Shown here one piece after another: positions 16,101 to 23,585 of a DNA stretch of 58,320 nt. The position numbers were made by a program, and so were the translations under genes. The notes beneath the pieces were generated by a model, which was not told the origin of the DNA, did not search any database, and saw only the letters and a list, made by a program, of their open reading frames with translations. Source of the DNA: Opitutaceae bacterium (GTDB lineage Bacteria > Verrucomicrobiota > Verrucomicrobiia > Opitutales > Opitutaceae); NCBI GenBank assembly GCA_016795565.1, contig JAEUGW010000012.1, forward strand, positions 1 through 58,320, read 5' to 3'. Positions within the stretch are counted from its first letter, which is position 1; every line of letters begins with the position of its first letter.

Positions 16101-16828
16101 GCAGCACGCAGCACACGACCACCGCAAACGACTTCACCGCCGCCGAAAGACTGCAGTTCGAGAAGGAACTCCTCGGCTTCTACGTCTCCGGCCACCCGCT
16201 CAACGCCTACGCCGGCCTCGCCGAGGCGCTCTGCACCCACACCGAGGAATCCGTGCTGCTTGAGGGCGACCGCATCGAGTTCCGCCTCGCCGGCCTCATG
16301 AGCGGCATCAACAAGAAGCTCTCGAAAAAGGACAACCGCCCCTGGGCCTTCTTCAACCTCGCGAGCAAGCGCGCCACGATCTCGGTCAACATGTATGCCG
16401 ACGCCTACGAGGCCTACGGCAAGTCCCTCGCCGAGAACCTCCCGGTCGTCGTCCTCGGCACCGTCATGAAGGGCAACGACGGTGCCCGCCTCAACGTGAA
16501 GGAGCTCTACCCGCTCGACGCCTACGTGCAGAACAACATCCGGAAAGTCACCTGGGTGCTGTCACCCGCGCACCCGGAGCTCCCCGACTTTCTCCAAAAA
16601 CTGCGCTCTACCATCAACAGCGCCAGCGGCGACACCCGGGTCGAACTGGCCTTTGTGTTCGAGAACCGCGCGGCGCCCATCGCCGAGGCCCCGGCCAGCC
16701 TCAACTGGCGCGTGGCGCCGGCGGCCTTCCACGAACTGCGCGCCCATCCCGCCGTCGCCGGCCTCCTCGCCGAGGCCCGCCGCCCCGAGCTCAAGGAAGT
16801 GCGCAAGTGGGGCAGGAAATTCGGCTGA
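13169..16828 (+). CDS. dnaE: DNA polymerase III alpha subunit
   Basis: About 1219 residues, the replicative polymerase subunit. An N-terminal PHP domain (FVHLHVHSDYSLLDGA, ALTDHGNLYG) precedes the palm with GPGRGSGAG and PDFDIDFCM, whose two Asp residues bind the catalytic metals. Then come the GYGFNKSHSAAYA fingers region, the helix-hairpin-helix (GLAGIKGVGEQAAQKIL) and the OB fold (FRLAGLMSGINKKLS). GTG at 13169 is preceded by AGGA at 13158-13161; TTG at 13163 or 13202 are alternatives. Two palindromes are translated in frame: 15694-15745 (about residues 842-859) before the HhH domain and 16077-16096 in the linker. No proofreading exonuclease domain is fused. Confidence 0.95.
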   Translation: MPSPRASHTRTLASPDSDFVHLHVHSDYSLLDGACRIDRLLDRANALGMKSLALTDHGNLYGAIEFYNQARAKAIKPLVGCELYLAPGSRLDRTGRSDEGKSIFHLGLMCRDLTGYQNLLKMVSDAHLKGFYYKPRTDLETLAKHAKGLIGFTGCLASLVPQHLLNDNYAEARKACGRFVEIFGRENYFVEIQDHGIPEQRKVIPGLLKLGEEFGLTVIASNDVHYVNAADAGPHDTLLCIQTGSKIADENRMKFSGTQFFLKSREEMARTFAEVPESVTNTRLVAEMCDLSIPFPKGSERYPKYPLPPEVKTDRTGYLKELCLAGLQSRYGVDYAKPEKAPDQEQAKILCERLDYEISIIAKTGFVDYFLVVWDFIHWAREHGIPVGPGRGSGAGCLVAYVLGITNLDPLRFKLLFERFLNPERVSPPDFDIDFCMRRRGEVIDYVRQKYGHECVANIITYGTLGAKAVIRDVSRVHDLPYAEADRLAKMIPDELNIELQAAIDKSAELRNEYEKNPVARKIMDQGLVLEGMVRNTGKHAAGIIITDRPLEEFVPLTLQEGDITVQYDMNAVGKLGLLKMDFLGLKTLTVIADAVDNVRRTADPKFDIEAVGFDDAKTYALLNSGRTTGVFQLESGGMQALCRQIGLSSIDEIVALIALYRPGPMEWIPDYVRGKKEPSTVTYPHKLLEEVCRETYGVMVYQEQVMEAAKIIAGYTLGGADMLRRAMGKKDAEAMARERAKFVEGAAKVNKIDAKTANSIFDILNKFAGYGFNKSHSAAYAVLSYQTGYLKANYPVQFMAAMLTSELGNSEKVAHFVAECEAMGLKVLGPDVNESRTNFTPVGAPLDGARASSSDAPTFNAIRFGLAGIKGVGEQAAQKILEEREANGPFKDFADFTARVDARALNKRVLEHLVKTGAFDFSGAPRKQLFDSIDSAIAGAAAHARDKAAGQHSFLDALAEEPPKKKGVGGVPAPRNGSTQHTTTANDFTAAERLQFEKELLGFYVSGHPLNAYAGLAEALCTHTEESVLLEGDRIEFRLAGLMSGINKKLSKKDNRPWAFFNLASKRATISVNMYADAYEAYGKSLAENLPVVVLGTVMKGNDGARLNVKELYPLDAYVQNNIRKVTWVLSPAHPELPDFLQKLRSTINSASGDTRVELAFVFENRAAPIAEAPASLNWRVAPAAFHELRAHPAVAGLLAEARRPELKEVRKWGRKFG
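15694..15745. repeat. TGTAGGGGCG palindrome inside dnaE
   Basis: Arms 15694-15718 (TGTAGGGGCGCCGCTTGACG and 5 more bases) and 15721-15745 pair at 23 of 25 positions with a 2-base loop. The element is read in frame as PVGAPLDGARASSSDAPT between VNESRTNFT and FNAIRFGLAG, a position where other DnaE proteins run directly from one block to the next. The same GTAGGGGCG stem style is found between genes elsewhere in the window. Confidence 0.85.
16077..16096. repeat. GCGGGGTGC palindrome inside dnaE
   Basis: GCGGGGTGC (16077-16085), CC, GCACCCCGC (16088-16096): a perfect 9-base inverted repeat read in frame as GGVPAPR within the linker before the OB domain. The stem matches the GGCGGGGTGCCC core of the intergenic palindrome at 78-148. 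Confidence 0.65.
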
Positions 16829-16909
16829 GCGCGCCCGAGGCCGGGCCAAAGTCGCGTGGTTGACGCGCTTCGAGCAATCGCCTGTGCTCTCGTGCACGGG
16901 CCGCCTACT

Positions 16910-18874
16910 ATGTTCAACCCCACCTTATTACGCGCCTGCACCGCCGCTGCGCTGTTCCTGACGACATCCCTTCTCGCCGCCGATGCTCCGCCTGCCAAGC
17001 CGGTTGCGACCACGCCGGCGGCCCTGAGCGCCACCGACTTCTTCCGCCCGCCCGCGCTGAGCACCGCCCGGTTGAGCCCCGGCGGCGCCCGCATGGGCGT
17101 GCTGGTTTACGATGAGCGCACCGACTCGACCGGCATCCGGATCTTCGATTTCGCAACCAGGAAAACCTCCGGCTTGCTCGGCACCAAGGTTTACGACCTG
17201 CGCAACTTCCGCTGGTCCGGCGACGACCGCCTGGTCTTCTCCGCCACCAAGGACAACATCTACGCCTCCGGACTCTATGTGGCGCAATGGGACCTGATCG
17301 AACGACCAACCCTGCTGAACCAGTGGGACGCCGTCCAGGTCGTCGGCTCACCCAAGGAGCGTCCGAACCACCTCTTCGTCTGGGTGCGACGGTCGGCGCG
17401 GGACGACGGACGTCCCGGACCACTCGTGGAAATCGATGTCTCCCGCCGCAACCGGAAGCCCTTCGACCAGGACATCGACCTTGTGGTCAACTCCCTGGAG
17501 TTTCCCCCGGGTGAAAGCGTCCGCAACTGGATGCAGGACCGCAAGGGCGAGATCCGCTATGCCGTGTCCATCAACAAGGGCAAGCCCCAGCTCTTCCGGC
17601 GCGACGACTCGAAGAAATGGACGCTGGTGAACCTGGAGCTGAATGAACTCAAGCCCCTCGCCGTCGACGCCGATCCCAACCAGCTGCTCGTCGCCCGGCT
17701 CACCCCCGATGGCCTGCGCGAACTGGTGCGCTACAACACCGTCGACGGGACCAGCGGCCCGGTGCTCTACAAGGACGATAAATACGATTTCGGCACCGGC
17801 AGCATCTCCTACTCCGCCAGCGAAGAGGAAGTGATCGGCCTCACTTATTCCCGCCATGCCGTGACCCATGTGTGGCTGCGCGACGAGGAAGCCGCGCTGC
17901 AGAAGGCGGTCGACCAGGCCCTGCCGCCCGAGCGGGTAAACCTGATCGTCAGCCGCAGCCGGGACGGTGCCCGCCTGCTCGTCCAGAGCAGCTCCGACCG
18001 CCACCCCGGCACCCTTTACCTGGTCGAACCCCGCGCCAATTCCGCGGCCGTGGTCGGCGACCTCGCCCCGTGGCTGCCCGAGCAGCTCCTCGGCCCGGTC
18101 CGCTTCGTCACCTATCCGGCGCGCGACGGCCTGAAGCTCGACGCCTACGTGACGCTCCCGCTGAACCACGAACCGAGCAAACCCGCCCCGATGATCGTGC
18201 TGCCCCACGGCGGGCCCTGGGTCCGCGACAACTGGGGCTACGATCCTGTAAGCCAGTTTTTCGCCAGTCGCGGCTATGTCGTCTTCCGCCCGAACTACCG
18301 CGGTTCGAGCGGCTACAATGCGGAGATCAGCCTGAAGCCGCGCATGGAGTTCCGGAAGATGCACGACGACGTCACCGACGGCGTGCGCGCCCTGATCAAG
18401 TCGGGCATCGCTGATCCCGCCCGCATCGCCATCTGCGGCGGCAGTTTCGGCGGCTACCTCGCCATCTGCGGCGCCGCCTTCGAGCCCGACCTCTACAAAT
18501 GCGCCATCACCATCGCGGGCATCTTCGACTGGGCCAAGGTCATGAAGGAGGCCCGCGCCGGTGATCCGGATTCCTCCCGCTACGACCAGCTGTTGCGCGA
18601 CCTCGGGGACCCGAAGAAGCAGCAGGACAAATTCGAGGCCATGTCACCGATCCTCTCCGCCGAGCAGATCAAGATCCCCGTCTTTATCGCCCACGGCGAG
18701 GAGGACCAGGTCGCCGACGCAAGCCAGTCGCACCGCCTGGCCAAGGCCCTTGCCAAGGCGGGGGTGCCGCATGAGAAGATGTTCGCGTCCGGCGAGGCCC
18801 ACGGTTTTGCCAGCCTCAAGAACCGGGTCGAACTCTACCAGCGCATCGAGTCGTTCTTGAAGAAGCACCTCTGA
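16910..18874 (+). CDS. S9 family prolyl oligopeptidase-type serine peptidase, secreted
   Basis: 654 residues with a signal peptide (MFNPTLLRACTAAALFLTTS, cleavage likely near LAADA). The N-terminal half is a beta-propeller-like region and the C-terminal half an alpha/beta hydrolase. The catalytic triad is Ser512 in GGSFGG, Asp599 in HGEEDQ and His631 in SGEAHGF, with oxyanion-side motif HGGPWVRD. It probably cleaves short peptides in the periplasm (S9C/acylaminoacyl-peptidase type). The ATG at 16910 is chosen because the signal peptide starts there. It may be cotranscribed with the methyltransferase 17 bases downstream. Confidence 0.92.
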   Translation: MFNPTLLRACTAAALFLTTSLLAADAPPAKPVATTPAALSATDFFRPPALSTARLSPGGARMGVLVYDERTDSTGIRIFDFATRKTSGLLGTKVYDLRNFRWSGDDRLVFSATKDNIYASGLYVAQWDLIERPTLLNQWDAVQVVGSPKERPNHLFVWVRRSARDDGRPGPLVEIDVSRRNRKPFDQDIDLVVNSLEFPPGESVRNWMQDRKGEIRYAVSINKGKPQLFRRDDSKKWTLVNLELNELKPLAVDADPNQLLVARLTPDGLRELVRYNTVDGTSGPVLYKDDKYDFGTGSISYSASEEEVIGLTYSRHAVTHVWLRDEEAALQKAVDQALPPERVNLIVSRSRDGARLLVQSSSDRHPGTLYLVEPRANSAAVVGDLAPWLPEQLLGPVRFVTYPARDGLKLDAYVTLPLNHEPSKPAPMIVLPHGGPWVRDNWGYDPVSQFFASRGYVVFRPNYRGSSGYNAEISLKPRMEFRKMHDDVTDGVRALIKSGIADPARIAICGGSFGGYLAICGAAFEPDLYKCAITIAGIFDWAKVMKEARAGDPDSSRYDQLLRDLGDPKKQQDKFEAMSPILSAEQIKIPVFIAHGEEDQVADASQSHRLAKALAKAGVPHEKMFASGEAHGFASLKNRVELYQRIESFLKKHL

Positions 18875-18891
18875 CCGGCTCTGCTGCGGCT

Positions 18892-19989
18892 GTGGCTCAC
18901 TCCGCTATCCTCAACCACGCCGCCCGCATCCTGAAGCTGGTGCAGACCGGCATGCCCGCCGACCAGGCGTTGCGCGATTCGCTCACCCAGTCGCGGCACT
19001 TCACCGCGCCGACGGAGCGCCGCGGCATCAGCCGCGCCGTCTTCACCTATTTCCGCTGGTGGCGCTGGCTCGCACCGAAGGATTCCCTGCAAAAGCAGCT
19101 GGCCGAGGCTCTCGACCTGCAGGCCCGGTTCGACAAAAACCCGGCCTCCATCAAGCCCGAGGCCCTCGCCGCCCGCGCCGTGCCCGACTGGCTGAAGGCC
19201 GAGATGGACTCCGTGCCGGTGGACATGCTCCGCCAATGGCAGCGCGAACCGGCCCTGTGGATCCGCGCCAAGCAAGGCTCAGCGGAATCAGTGGCCAAGC
19301 GACTGGGCAACTGCGTCCCCACCCCGCACTCACCCGACGCCTTTCAATACACCGGGATCAAGGATCTCTACCGCACTCCCGAATTCCAAGGCGGCGAATT
19401 CGAGATCCAGGATCTCGCCTCGCAGCTGGTCGGCCTCGCCTGCGCGCCCAAGGCCGGCGAGACATGGTGGGACGCCTGCGCCGGCGAAGGCGGCAAGACG
19501 ATGCATCTCTCCGATCTGATGCAAAACAAGGGCCTCATCTGGGCCAGCGACCGCTCCGAGCGCCGCCTCTCCAAGCTCAAGGAGCGCGCCGCTCGCGCCA
19601 AGGCCTTCAACTTCCGCGCCGCACCCTGGGACGGCGGCGCCGCGCTGCCCACGCAGACGAAATTCGACGGCGTGCTCCTCGACGCCCCGTGCAGCGGCGT
19701 CGGCACCTGGCAGCGCAACCCGCACGCCCGCTGGACCACCACACACAAGGACGTCGCGGAACTCGCCGCCGTGCAGACCCGCCTGCTCAACCACGCCGCC
19801 GGCGCGCTCAAGCCCGGCGGCCGCCTCGTCTATGCCGTTTGCACGCTCACCCGCGCCGAGACGACCGCGGTGGCCGCCGCCTTCACCGCGGCATACCCGG
19901 AGTTTGAAGCCGGTTCCGTTCAAACCCTCTGGCCGCAGGACCTGAACGCGAACGGCATGTTCATCGCAACATGGAGAAGGAAAAAATAA
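18892..19989 (+). CDS. RsmB/NOP2-family RNA cytosine-C5 methyltransferase
   Basis: 365 residues. SAM motif I DACAGEGGKTMHLSDLM, motif IV DAPCSGVGTWQRNP and motif VI AVCTLTRAE carry the two cysteines (PC and TC type) used by m5C RNA methyltransferases. The N-terminal region (RILKLVQTGMPADQALRDSL) looks like the NusB-like or RsmB helical extension, shorter than in E. coli RsmB (429 residues). The substrate is probably 16S rRNA but could be another RNA. It starts at GTG. Its 3' end overlaps the next methyltransferase frame by 19 bases. Confidence 0.88.
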   Translation: MAHSAILNHAARILKLVQTGMPADQALRDSLTQSRHFTAPTERRGISRAVFTYFRWWRWLAPKDSLQKQLAEALDLQARFDKNPASIKPEALAARAVPDWLKAEMDSVPVDMLRQWQREPALWIRAKQGSAESVAKRLGNCVPTPHSPDAFQYTGIKDLYRTPEFQGGEFEIQDLASQLVGLACAPKAGETWWDACAGEGGKTMHLSDLMQNKGLIWASDRSERRLSKLKERAARAKAFNFRAAPWDGGAALPTQTKFDGVLLDAPCSGVGTWQRNPHARWTTTHKDVAELAAVQTRLLNHAAGALKPGGRLVYAVCTLTRAETTAVAAAFTAAYPEFEAGSVQTLWPQDLNANGMFIATWRRKK

Positions 19990-20807
19990 ACGCGGGACTC
20001 GCGAAGGGTTCGGAGGATTCGCCTTCGCCGGACTCCGCGTCCTCCGCGTTTCAGAAAATCGACGGCGCCACCGTCCGCGCCGACTTCAACGCGATCAACA
20101 CCGTCCTGCACTACACGCGGGCGGCGCACTTTGTCGGCCTGTGGAAGTCCGAGCTGGCGATGATCACCAGGCATCTGCCCGATCGGAACGCCCGCCTGCT
20201 CGAGGCCGGCTGCGGCGCCGGCCGCGTGGCGGTCGGCCTCTGGCACCAGGGCTACCGCCATATCACCGGCTTCGACTTCGCCTCCGAACTGGTCGAGCAG
20301 GCCCGCAACCTCGCCCAGGAGCAGGGCATCACCGGCCTCACCTTCCTGCAGGCCGACGCCACGCGTCTGGCGGAATGTCACCTATCAAGTGACATGTCCT
20401 TCGACGGCGTGCTCTTCCTGTTCAACGGCCTGATGCAGATTCCCGGGCGCGAGAACCGCCGGGCGGCGCTGCGCGGCCTGCACCGGCTGTGCAAGCCCGG
20501 CGGCCACTTCATCTTCACCACGCACGACCGCGACGACCCGAAGGACACCAAGGAATGGGCGAAGGAGGCCGGACTCTGGGCCCGGGGCGAGCAGAACCCG
20601 CGCCTCGTCGAGTTCGGCGACCGCTACTTCACCGACGACAACGGCAACACCTTCATGCACCTGCCGGACCGGCCGGAGGTGCTCGCGGATCTCGCCGCGA
20701 CCGGCTGGACCTACGTGGAGAGCGCCACGCGCAACGAACTCGCCAGCGAGACGCCGAAGGTCCGCAATTTCTCCGACAACTGCACGTTCTGGGTGGCGCG
20801 GCGGTAG
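19971..20807 (+). CDS. Class I SAM-dependent methyltransferase
   Basis: 278 residues with a methyltransferase-11/25 type core: LLEAGCGAGRVAVGLW (motif I), ITGFDFASELVEQAR, TFLQADAT, FDGVLFLFNGLMQI and LHRLCKPGGHFIFTTHDRDD. It probably methylates a small molecule; the substrate is unknown. The ATG at 19971 lies inside the preceding gene, and residues about 5-28 are encoded by a word-type repeat (CTCCGCG family), so the natural N-terminus may be shorter. Its TAG stop lies in the palindrome at 20804-20859. Confidence 0.82.
   Translation: MEKEKINAGLAKGSEDSPSPDSASSAFQKIDGATVRADFNAINTVLHYTRAAHFVGLWKSELAMITRHLPDRNARLLEAGCGAGRVAVGLWHQGYRHITGFDFASELVEQARNLAQEQGITGLTFLQADATRLAECHLSSDMSFDGVLFLFNGLMQIPGRENRRAALRGLHRLCKPGGHFIFTTHDRDDPKDTKEWAKEAGLWARGEQNPRLVEFGDRYFTDDNGNTFMHLPDRPEVLADLAATGWTYVESATRNELASETPKVRNFSDNCTFWVARR
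19982..20056. repeat. CTCCGCG word-type repeat at methyltransferase 5' end
   Basis: AAACGCGGGACTCGCGAAGG near 19988 and GACTCCGCGTCCTCCGCGTT near 20031-20051 form an imperfect inverted repeat. It is related to the CTCCGCG element at 39684-39763. It is translated as the N-terminal residues of the methyltransferase frame. Confidence 0.6.
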
Positions 20808-20859
20808 GGCGCGGACTCCGTCCGCGCCGCGACGGCGGCTTGGGGACAAGCCGCCCTAC
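20804..20859. repeat. Palindrome supplying stops to two convergent genes
   Basis: The element begins GTAGGGCG and ends GCCGCCCTAC. Inner stems are GCGCGGACTCCGTCCGCGC and GGCGGCTTG-GGGA-CAAGCCGCC. TAG at 20805-20807 ends the methyltransferase. The opposite-strand TAG (CTA at 20856-20858) ends the GNAT gene. It is probably a shared terminator. Confidence 0.8.
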
Positions 20860-21455
20860 CGGTTCAGCATCGCCTCAAGCCCCGCCTTCGCCGCCGGCCA
20901 TTCGGACTCGATGATGCTGAACATGGCCGAGTCGCGCTGGTAGCCGTCGTGAGGCCGCAGCATCTGCTTGCGGATGATGCCCTCGAACGACGCACCGATG
21001 CGCAGGATGGCGGCGCGGGATTTCGCGTTGTTCGCGTCGGTCTTCAGCTGCACCCGCAATGCGCCCCAGCCCTCGAAAGCCTGCCGCAACATCAGGTATT
21101 TCGCCTCGGTGTTGACGGCGGTGCGCTGCGCCTCGGGCGTGATCCAAGTCCAGCCGATCTCCAGACCGCGGTGCGGCCGGCGGATGTCGAGGTAACGCGT
21201 CGTGCCGACCACGCGGTCGTCGCCCTGGCGCACGGTCGCAAACGCCACCTCGGCACCCGTCGCCTGCGCTGCGAGCGCATCGGCCACGTATTTTTCCGCA
21301 TCCGCCACGGCCCGGAACGGCGGGATGATCAGGTGACGAAAAACCTCCGGGGTGGCGGCGGCAAACAGGGAGACGGCATGCGCCGGCGTGAGCGGCTCCA
21401 GCCGCACATGACGGCCGGCGAGCAGGATGGGCTGGGGATCGAAGACCGGGGGCAT
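20856..21455 (-). CDS. GNAT family N-acetyltransferase
   Basis: About 199 residues. The fold is that of RimJ/RimL-type acetyltransferases: ILLAGRHVRLEPLTPAHA, FATVRQGDDRVVGTTRYLDI, LEIGWTWITPEAQRTAVNTE and a C-terminal ILRIGASFEGIIRKQM motif. It would transfer an acetyl group from acetyl-CoA to an amine or protein N-terminus; the substrate is unknown. ATGs at 21455 (MPPVFDP) and 21467 (MLARMPP) are both possible. The longer open frame upstream is a translated palindrome (21502-21559) and not part of the family. Confidence 0.85.
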   Translation of the reverse strand: MPPVFDPQPILLAGRHVRLEPLTPAHAVSLFAAATPEVFRHLIIPPFRAVADAEKYVADALAAQATGAEVAFATVRQGDDRVVGTTRYLDIRRPHRGLEIGWTWITPEAQRTAVNTEAKYLMLRQAFEGWGALRVQLKTDANNAKSRAAILRIGASFEGIIRKQMLRPHDGYQRDSAMFSIIESEWPAAKAGLEAMLNR

Positions 21456-21501
21456 GCGCGCCAGCATGTGCTTCAGTCCCCCGCGGCCAACTCTGAAACA
21501 A

Positions 21502-21559
21502 CTGTAGCGGCGCTCTATGAGCGCCGTTGCCCGACGGCGGTCATAGACCGCCGCTACAG
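21502..21559. repeat. TGTAGCGGCGGTC palindrome
   Basis: CTGTAGCGGCGCTCTATGAG ... GTCATAGACCGCCGCTACAG: a 58-base imperfect palindrome with inner stems CGGCGCTCTATGAGCGCCG and CGGCGGTCATAGACCGCCG. A second copy is at 37236-37307. It lies between divergently oriented genes (GNAT and the HemX-like gene). Confidence 0.85.
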
Positions 21560-21655
21560 AGCTCCCGATAAGCCATGCGCCCGGCTTCCACACCTTACCC
21601 TAATTCCTCCGCCGCCGGGCTTGCCGCGTCCCGCCCCGGGTGCCAAGTTGCCACC

Positions 21656-22501
21656 ATGTCCTCGCTGCTCACCGACCGCGCCCTCCTGTGGCTCGGCGCC
21701 CTGCTCTACCTCGCCGGTTTCCTGACCGGTCTGGTGGCGCTCACCCGGCGGCAGGCCTCCGCCGGCCAGCGGACGATCCTGAATACCTTCCTCGTCGGCG
21801 GCTGGTGCTTCCAGATGGCCGGCCTCTATGTGCGCGGCCTCGCCGTCGGCGGCTGCCCGCTGGGCAACACCTTTGAGATTGTCCAGTTCGTCGCCTGGTC
21901 GGCGATGGTGGTGTATTTCTTCGTCGGCACCGCGTTCCGCGTGAGCCTTCTCGGGCTGTTCGCCGCCGGTTATGCGGCGGCCCTGGCCCTGGTCTCGCTG
22001 CTCATCGCTCCCTGGGACGCCGGGCACGGGTCGAAGCTCTTCGGCAACAATCCCTGGATCGAGCTGCACGCCGCGCTCGCCGTGTTCAGCTACGGGGTGT
22101 TCGGGCTGCTGGCCCTGACCTCGCTCATGCACCTGCTGCAAAACTGGAGCCTGCGCCACAAGCGCCTCAACGGTCTCTTCTGGTTCCTCCCCTCCGTCGT
22201 GCAGCTCGACCAGATCAACTCCCGCCTGCTGGCGCTGGGGGTGCTGCTGCTGACCGTTTCCCTCGGGGTCGGGGCGGCCTGGTGGCTGCGGGACAGCGCC
22301 TCGGTGGACCTGCCCAAGCTCATCGTGACGCTCGGCGTGTGGTTCGTCTATCTGGTGGTCGGGCTCCTGCGCTGGCGGGCCAGGCTCGTGGCGGTGCGCT
22401 TCGCCTGGGTCTGCCTTGTGCTGTTCTTCCTCGCGCTGTTGTCGCTCGGCCCGGTGAACTCCAGCCGGAGCCATCAGGTCACCCTCACCCCCGAACGCTG
22501 A
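21656..22501 (+). CDS. Cytochrome c assembly (CcsA/HemX-like) membrane protein
   Basis: 281 residues with about eight hydrophobic segments. It belongs to the CcmF/CcsA-related cytochrome c assembly family and resembles HemX. Conserved features include GNTFEIVQFVAWS after the second helix and the motif NNPWIELHAALAVFSYGVF with a histidine in a helix, a likely heme-contact position. It precedes hemA by 3 bases, an arrangement also seen in Firmicutes hemA-hemX loci. There HemX controls glutamyl-tRNA reductase level; here a role in heme handling or c-type cytochrome maturation is equally possible. Confidence 0.82.
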   Translation: MSSLLTDRALLWLGALLYLAGFLTGLVALTRRQASAGQRTILNTFLVGGWCFQMAGLYVRGLAVGGCPLGNTFEIVQFVAWSAMVVYFFVGTAFRVSLLGLFAAGYAAALALVSLLIAPWDAGHGSKLFGNNPWIELHAALAVFSYGVFGLLALTSLMHLLQNWSLRHKRLNGLFWFLPSVVQLDQINSRLLALGVLLLTVSLGVGAAWWLRDSASVDLPKLIVTLGVWFVYLVVGLLRWRARLVAVRFAWVCLVLFFLALLSLGPVNSSRSHQVTLTPER

Positions 22502-22504
22502 CCG

Positions 22505-23548
22505 ATGGAGTCCTCCCTGCCCGTCCTCTTCCTCCTCGGCGCGAGCCACCATACCGCCCCGCTGGCCGTCCGGGAAAAACTCGCGCTGGACGAGGCCCGC
22601 GCCGCCACGCTCTCCACCCGGCTCCAGGCGACCCCGGGGCTGCGCGAGTTCGCCCTGCTCAACACCTGCAACCGGGTCGAGGTTTACGGCGTGGCCCCGG
22701 CCGCCAGCGTGGCGCAGCTCACGGCCACCCTTGGCGAGATCACGGGCTGCACCGGCGCGGAACTGGCCGGGGTGCTGCAGACCCGCGTCGGCCACAGCGT
22801 GGTGGAGCATCTTTTCGCCGTCGCCGCCGGCCTCGACTCCCAGCTCGTGGGCGAGGCGGAGATCCTCGGCCAGGTGAAGGCCGCCTACGACGGCGCCCTC
22901 GCCCGCCATTGGACCGGCCCGGTGCTCAACCGCGTTTTCCAAAAAACCTTCCAGGCCGCGAAGCACATCCGCACCCACACCGCCATCGGGGCGGGCCAGG
23001 TCAGCGTCGCCACCGTGGCCGTGGACCTCGCCGGCCGCATCTTCGGGGACCTCGCCACCACCCGCGTGCTCGTCGTCGGCGCCGGGGAAATCGGCCTGAA
23101 GACCGCGCAGGCTTTCCAGAGCCGGGGCGCCGGGGCCATCACGGTCGCCAGCCGCACCCTCGCCAACGCCGAGGCGACGGCCACGCAGACGGGCGGCTGG
23201 GCCGCCAGCCTAGCGGAGCTGCCGGAGCTGCTCGCCGCGGCCGACATCGTCACCTGCGCCACTGCCGCCCCCGGCCACGTGTTGACCGCCGACCTCGTGG
23301 CCACCGCCCTGAAGCACCGGCCCGCGCGCCCGCTGTTCCTGATCGATCTGGCGCTCCCCCGCGACATCGACCCCGCCGCCGCCGCCGTGGCCAACGTGTT
23401 TCTCTACAACCTCGACGACCTCGCCGTGATCGCGGAAGGCAACCTCGCCCGGCGCGAGGCCGAGGCGGCGAAAGGCCGCGCCATCGTGGCCGAGCGCACT
23501 GCGGCGCTGTGGCCGCAGGTCGCGCAGACGCTGGGACGCGGGGAATAG
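22505..23548 (+). CDS. hemA: Glutamyl-tRNA reductase, short form
   Basis: 347 residues. It reduces glutamyl-tRNA to glutamate-1-semialdehyde, the first step of C5 heme synthesis. The catalytic region has LLGASHHTAPLAVREKL and ALLNTCNRVEVYG with the catalytic Cys; GHSVVEHLFAVAAGLDSQLVGE is well conserved. The NADPH domain has VLVVGAGEIGLKTA. The protein stops soon after the spinal-helix region, lacking most of the usual C-terminal dimerisation domain (E. coli HemA has 418 residues). No frameshifted remainder is visible downstream. Short forms are also known in chlamydiae. It is translationally linked to the HemX-like gene. Confidence 0.93.
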   Translation: MESSLPVLFLLGASHHTAPLAVREKLALDEARAATLSTRLQATPGLREFALLNTCNRVEVYGVAPAASVAQLTATLGEITGCTGAELAGVLQTRVGHSVVEHLFAVAAGLDSQLVGEAEILGQVKAAYDGALARHWTGPVLNRVFQKTFQAAKHIRTHTAIGAGQVSVATVAVDLAGRIFGDLATTRVLVVGAGEIGLKTAQAFQSRGAGAITVASRTLANAEATATQTGGWAASLAELPELLAAADIVTCATAAPGHVLTADLVATALKHRPARPLFLIDLALPRDIDPAAAAVANVFLYNLDDLAVIAEGNLARREAEAAKGRAIVAERTAALWPQVAQTLGRGE

Positions 23549-23585
23549 GGAGCGGCCGCCGCGAGCGATCGCGCTCCGTCCGAAC

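Noticed and set aside
21456..21593. 46-residue N-terminal extension of the GNAT protein containing SVAAVYDRRRATALIERRYS
   Set aside because: This is the translation of the TGTAGCGGCGGTC palindrome upstream of the gene; similar peptides often appear in over-extended gene calls.
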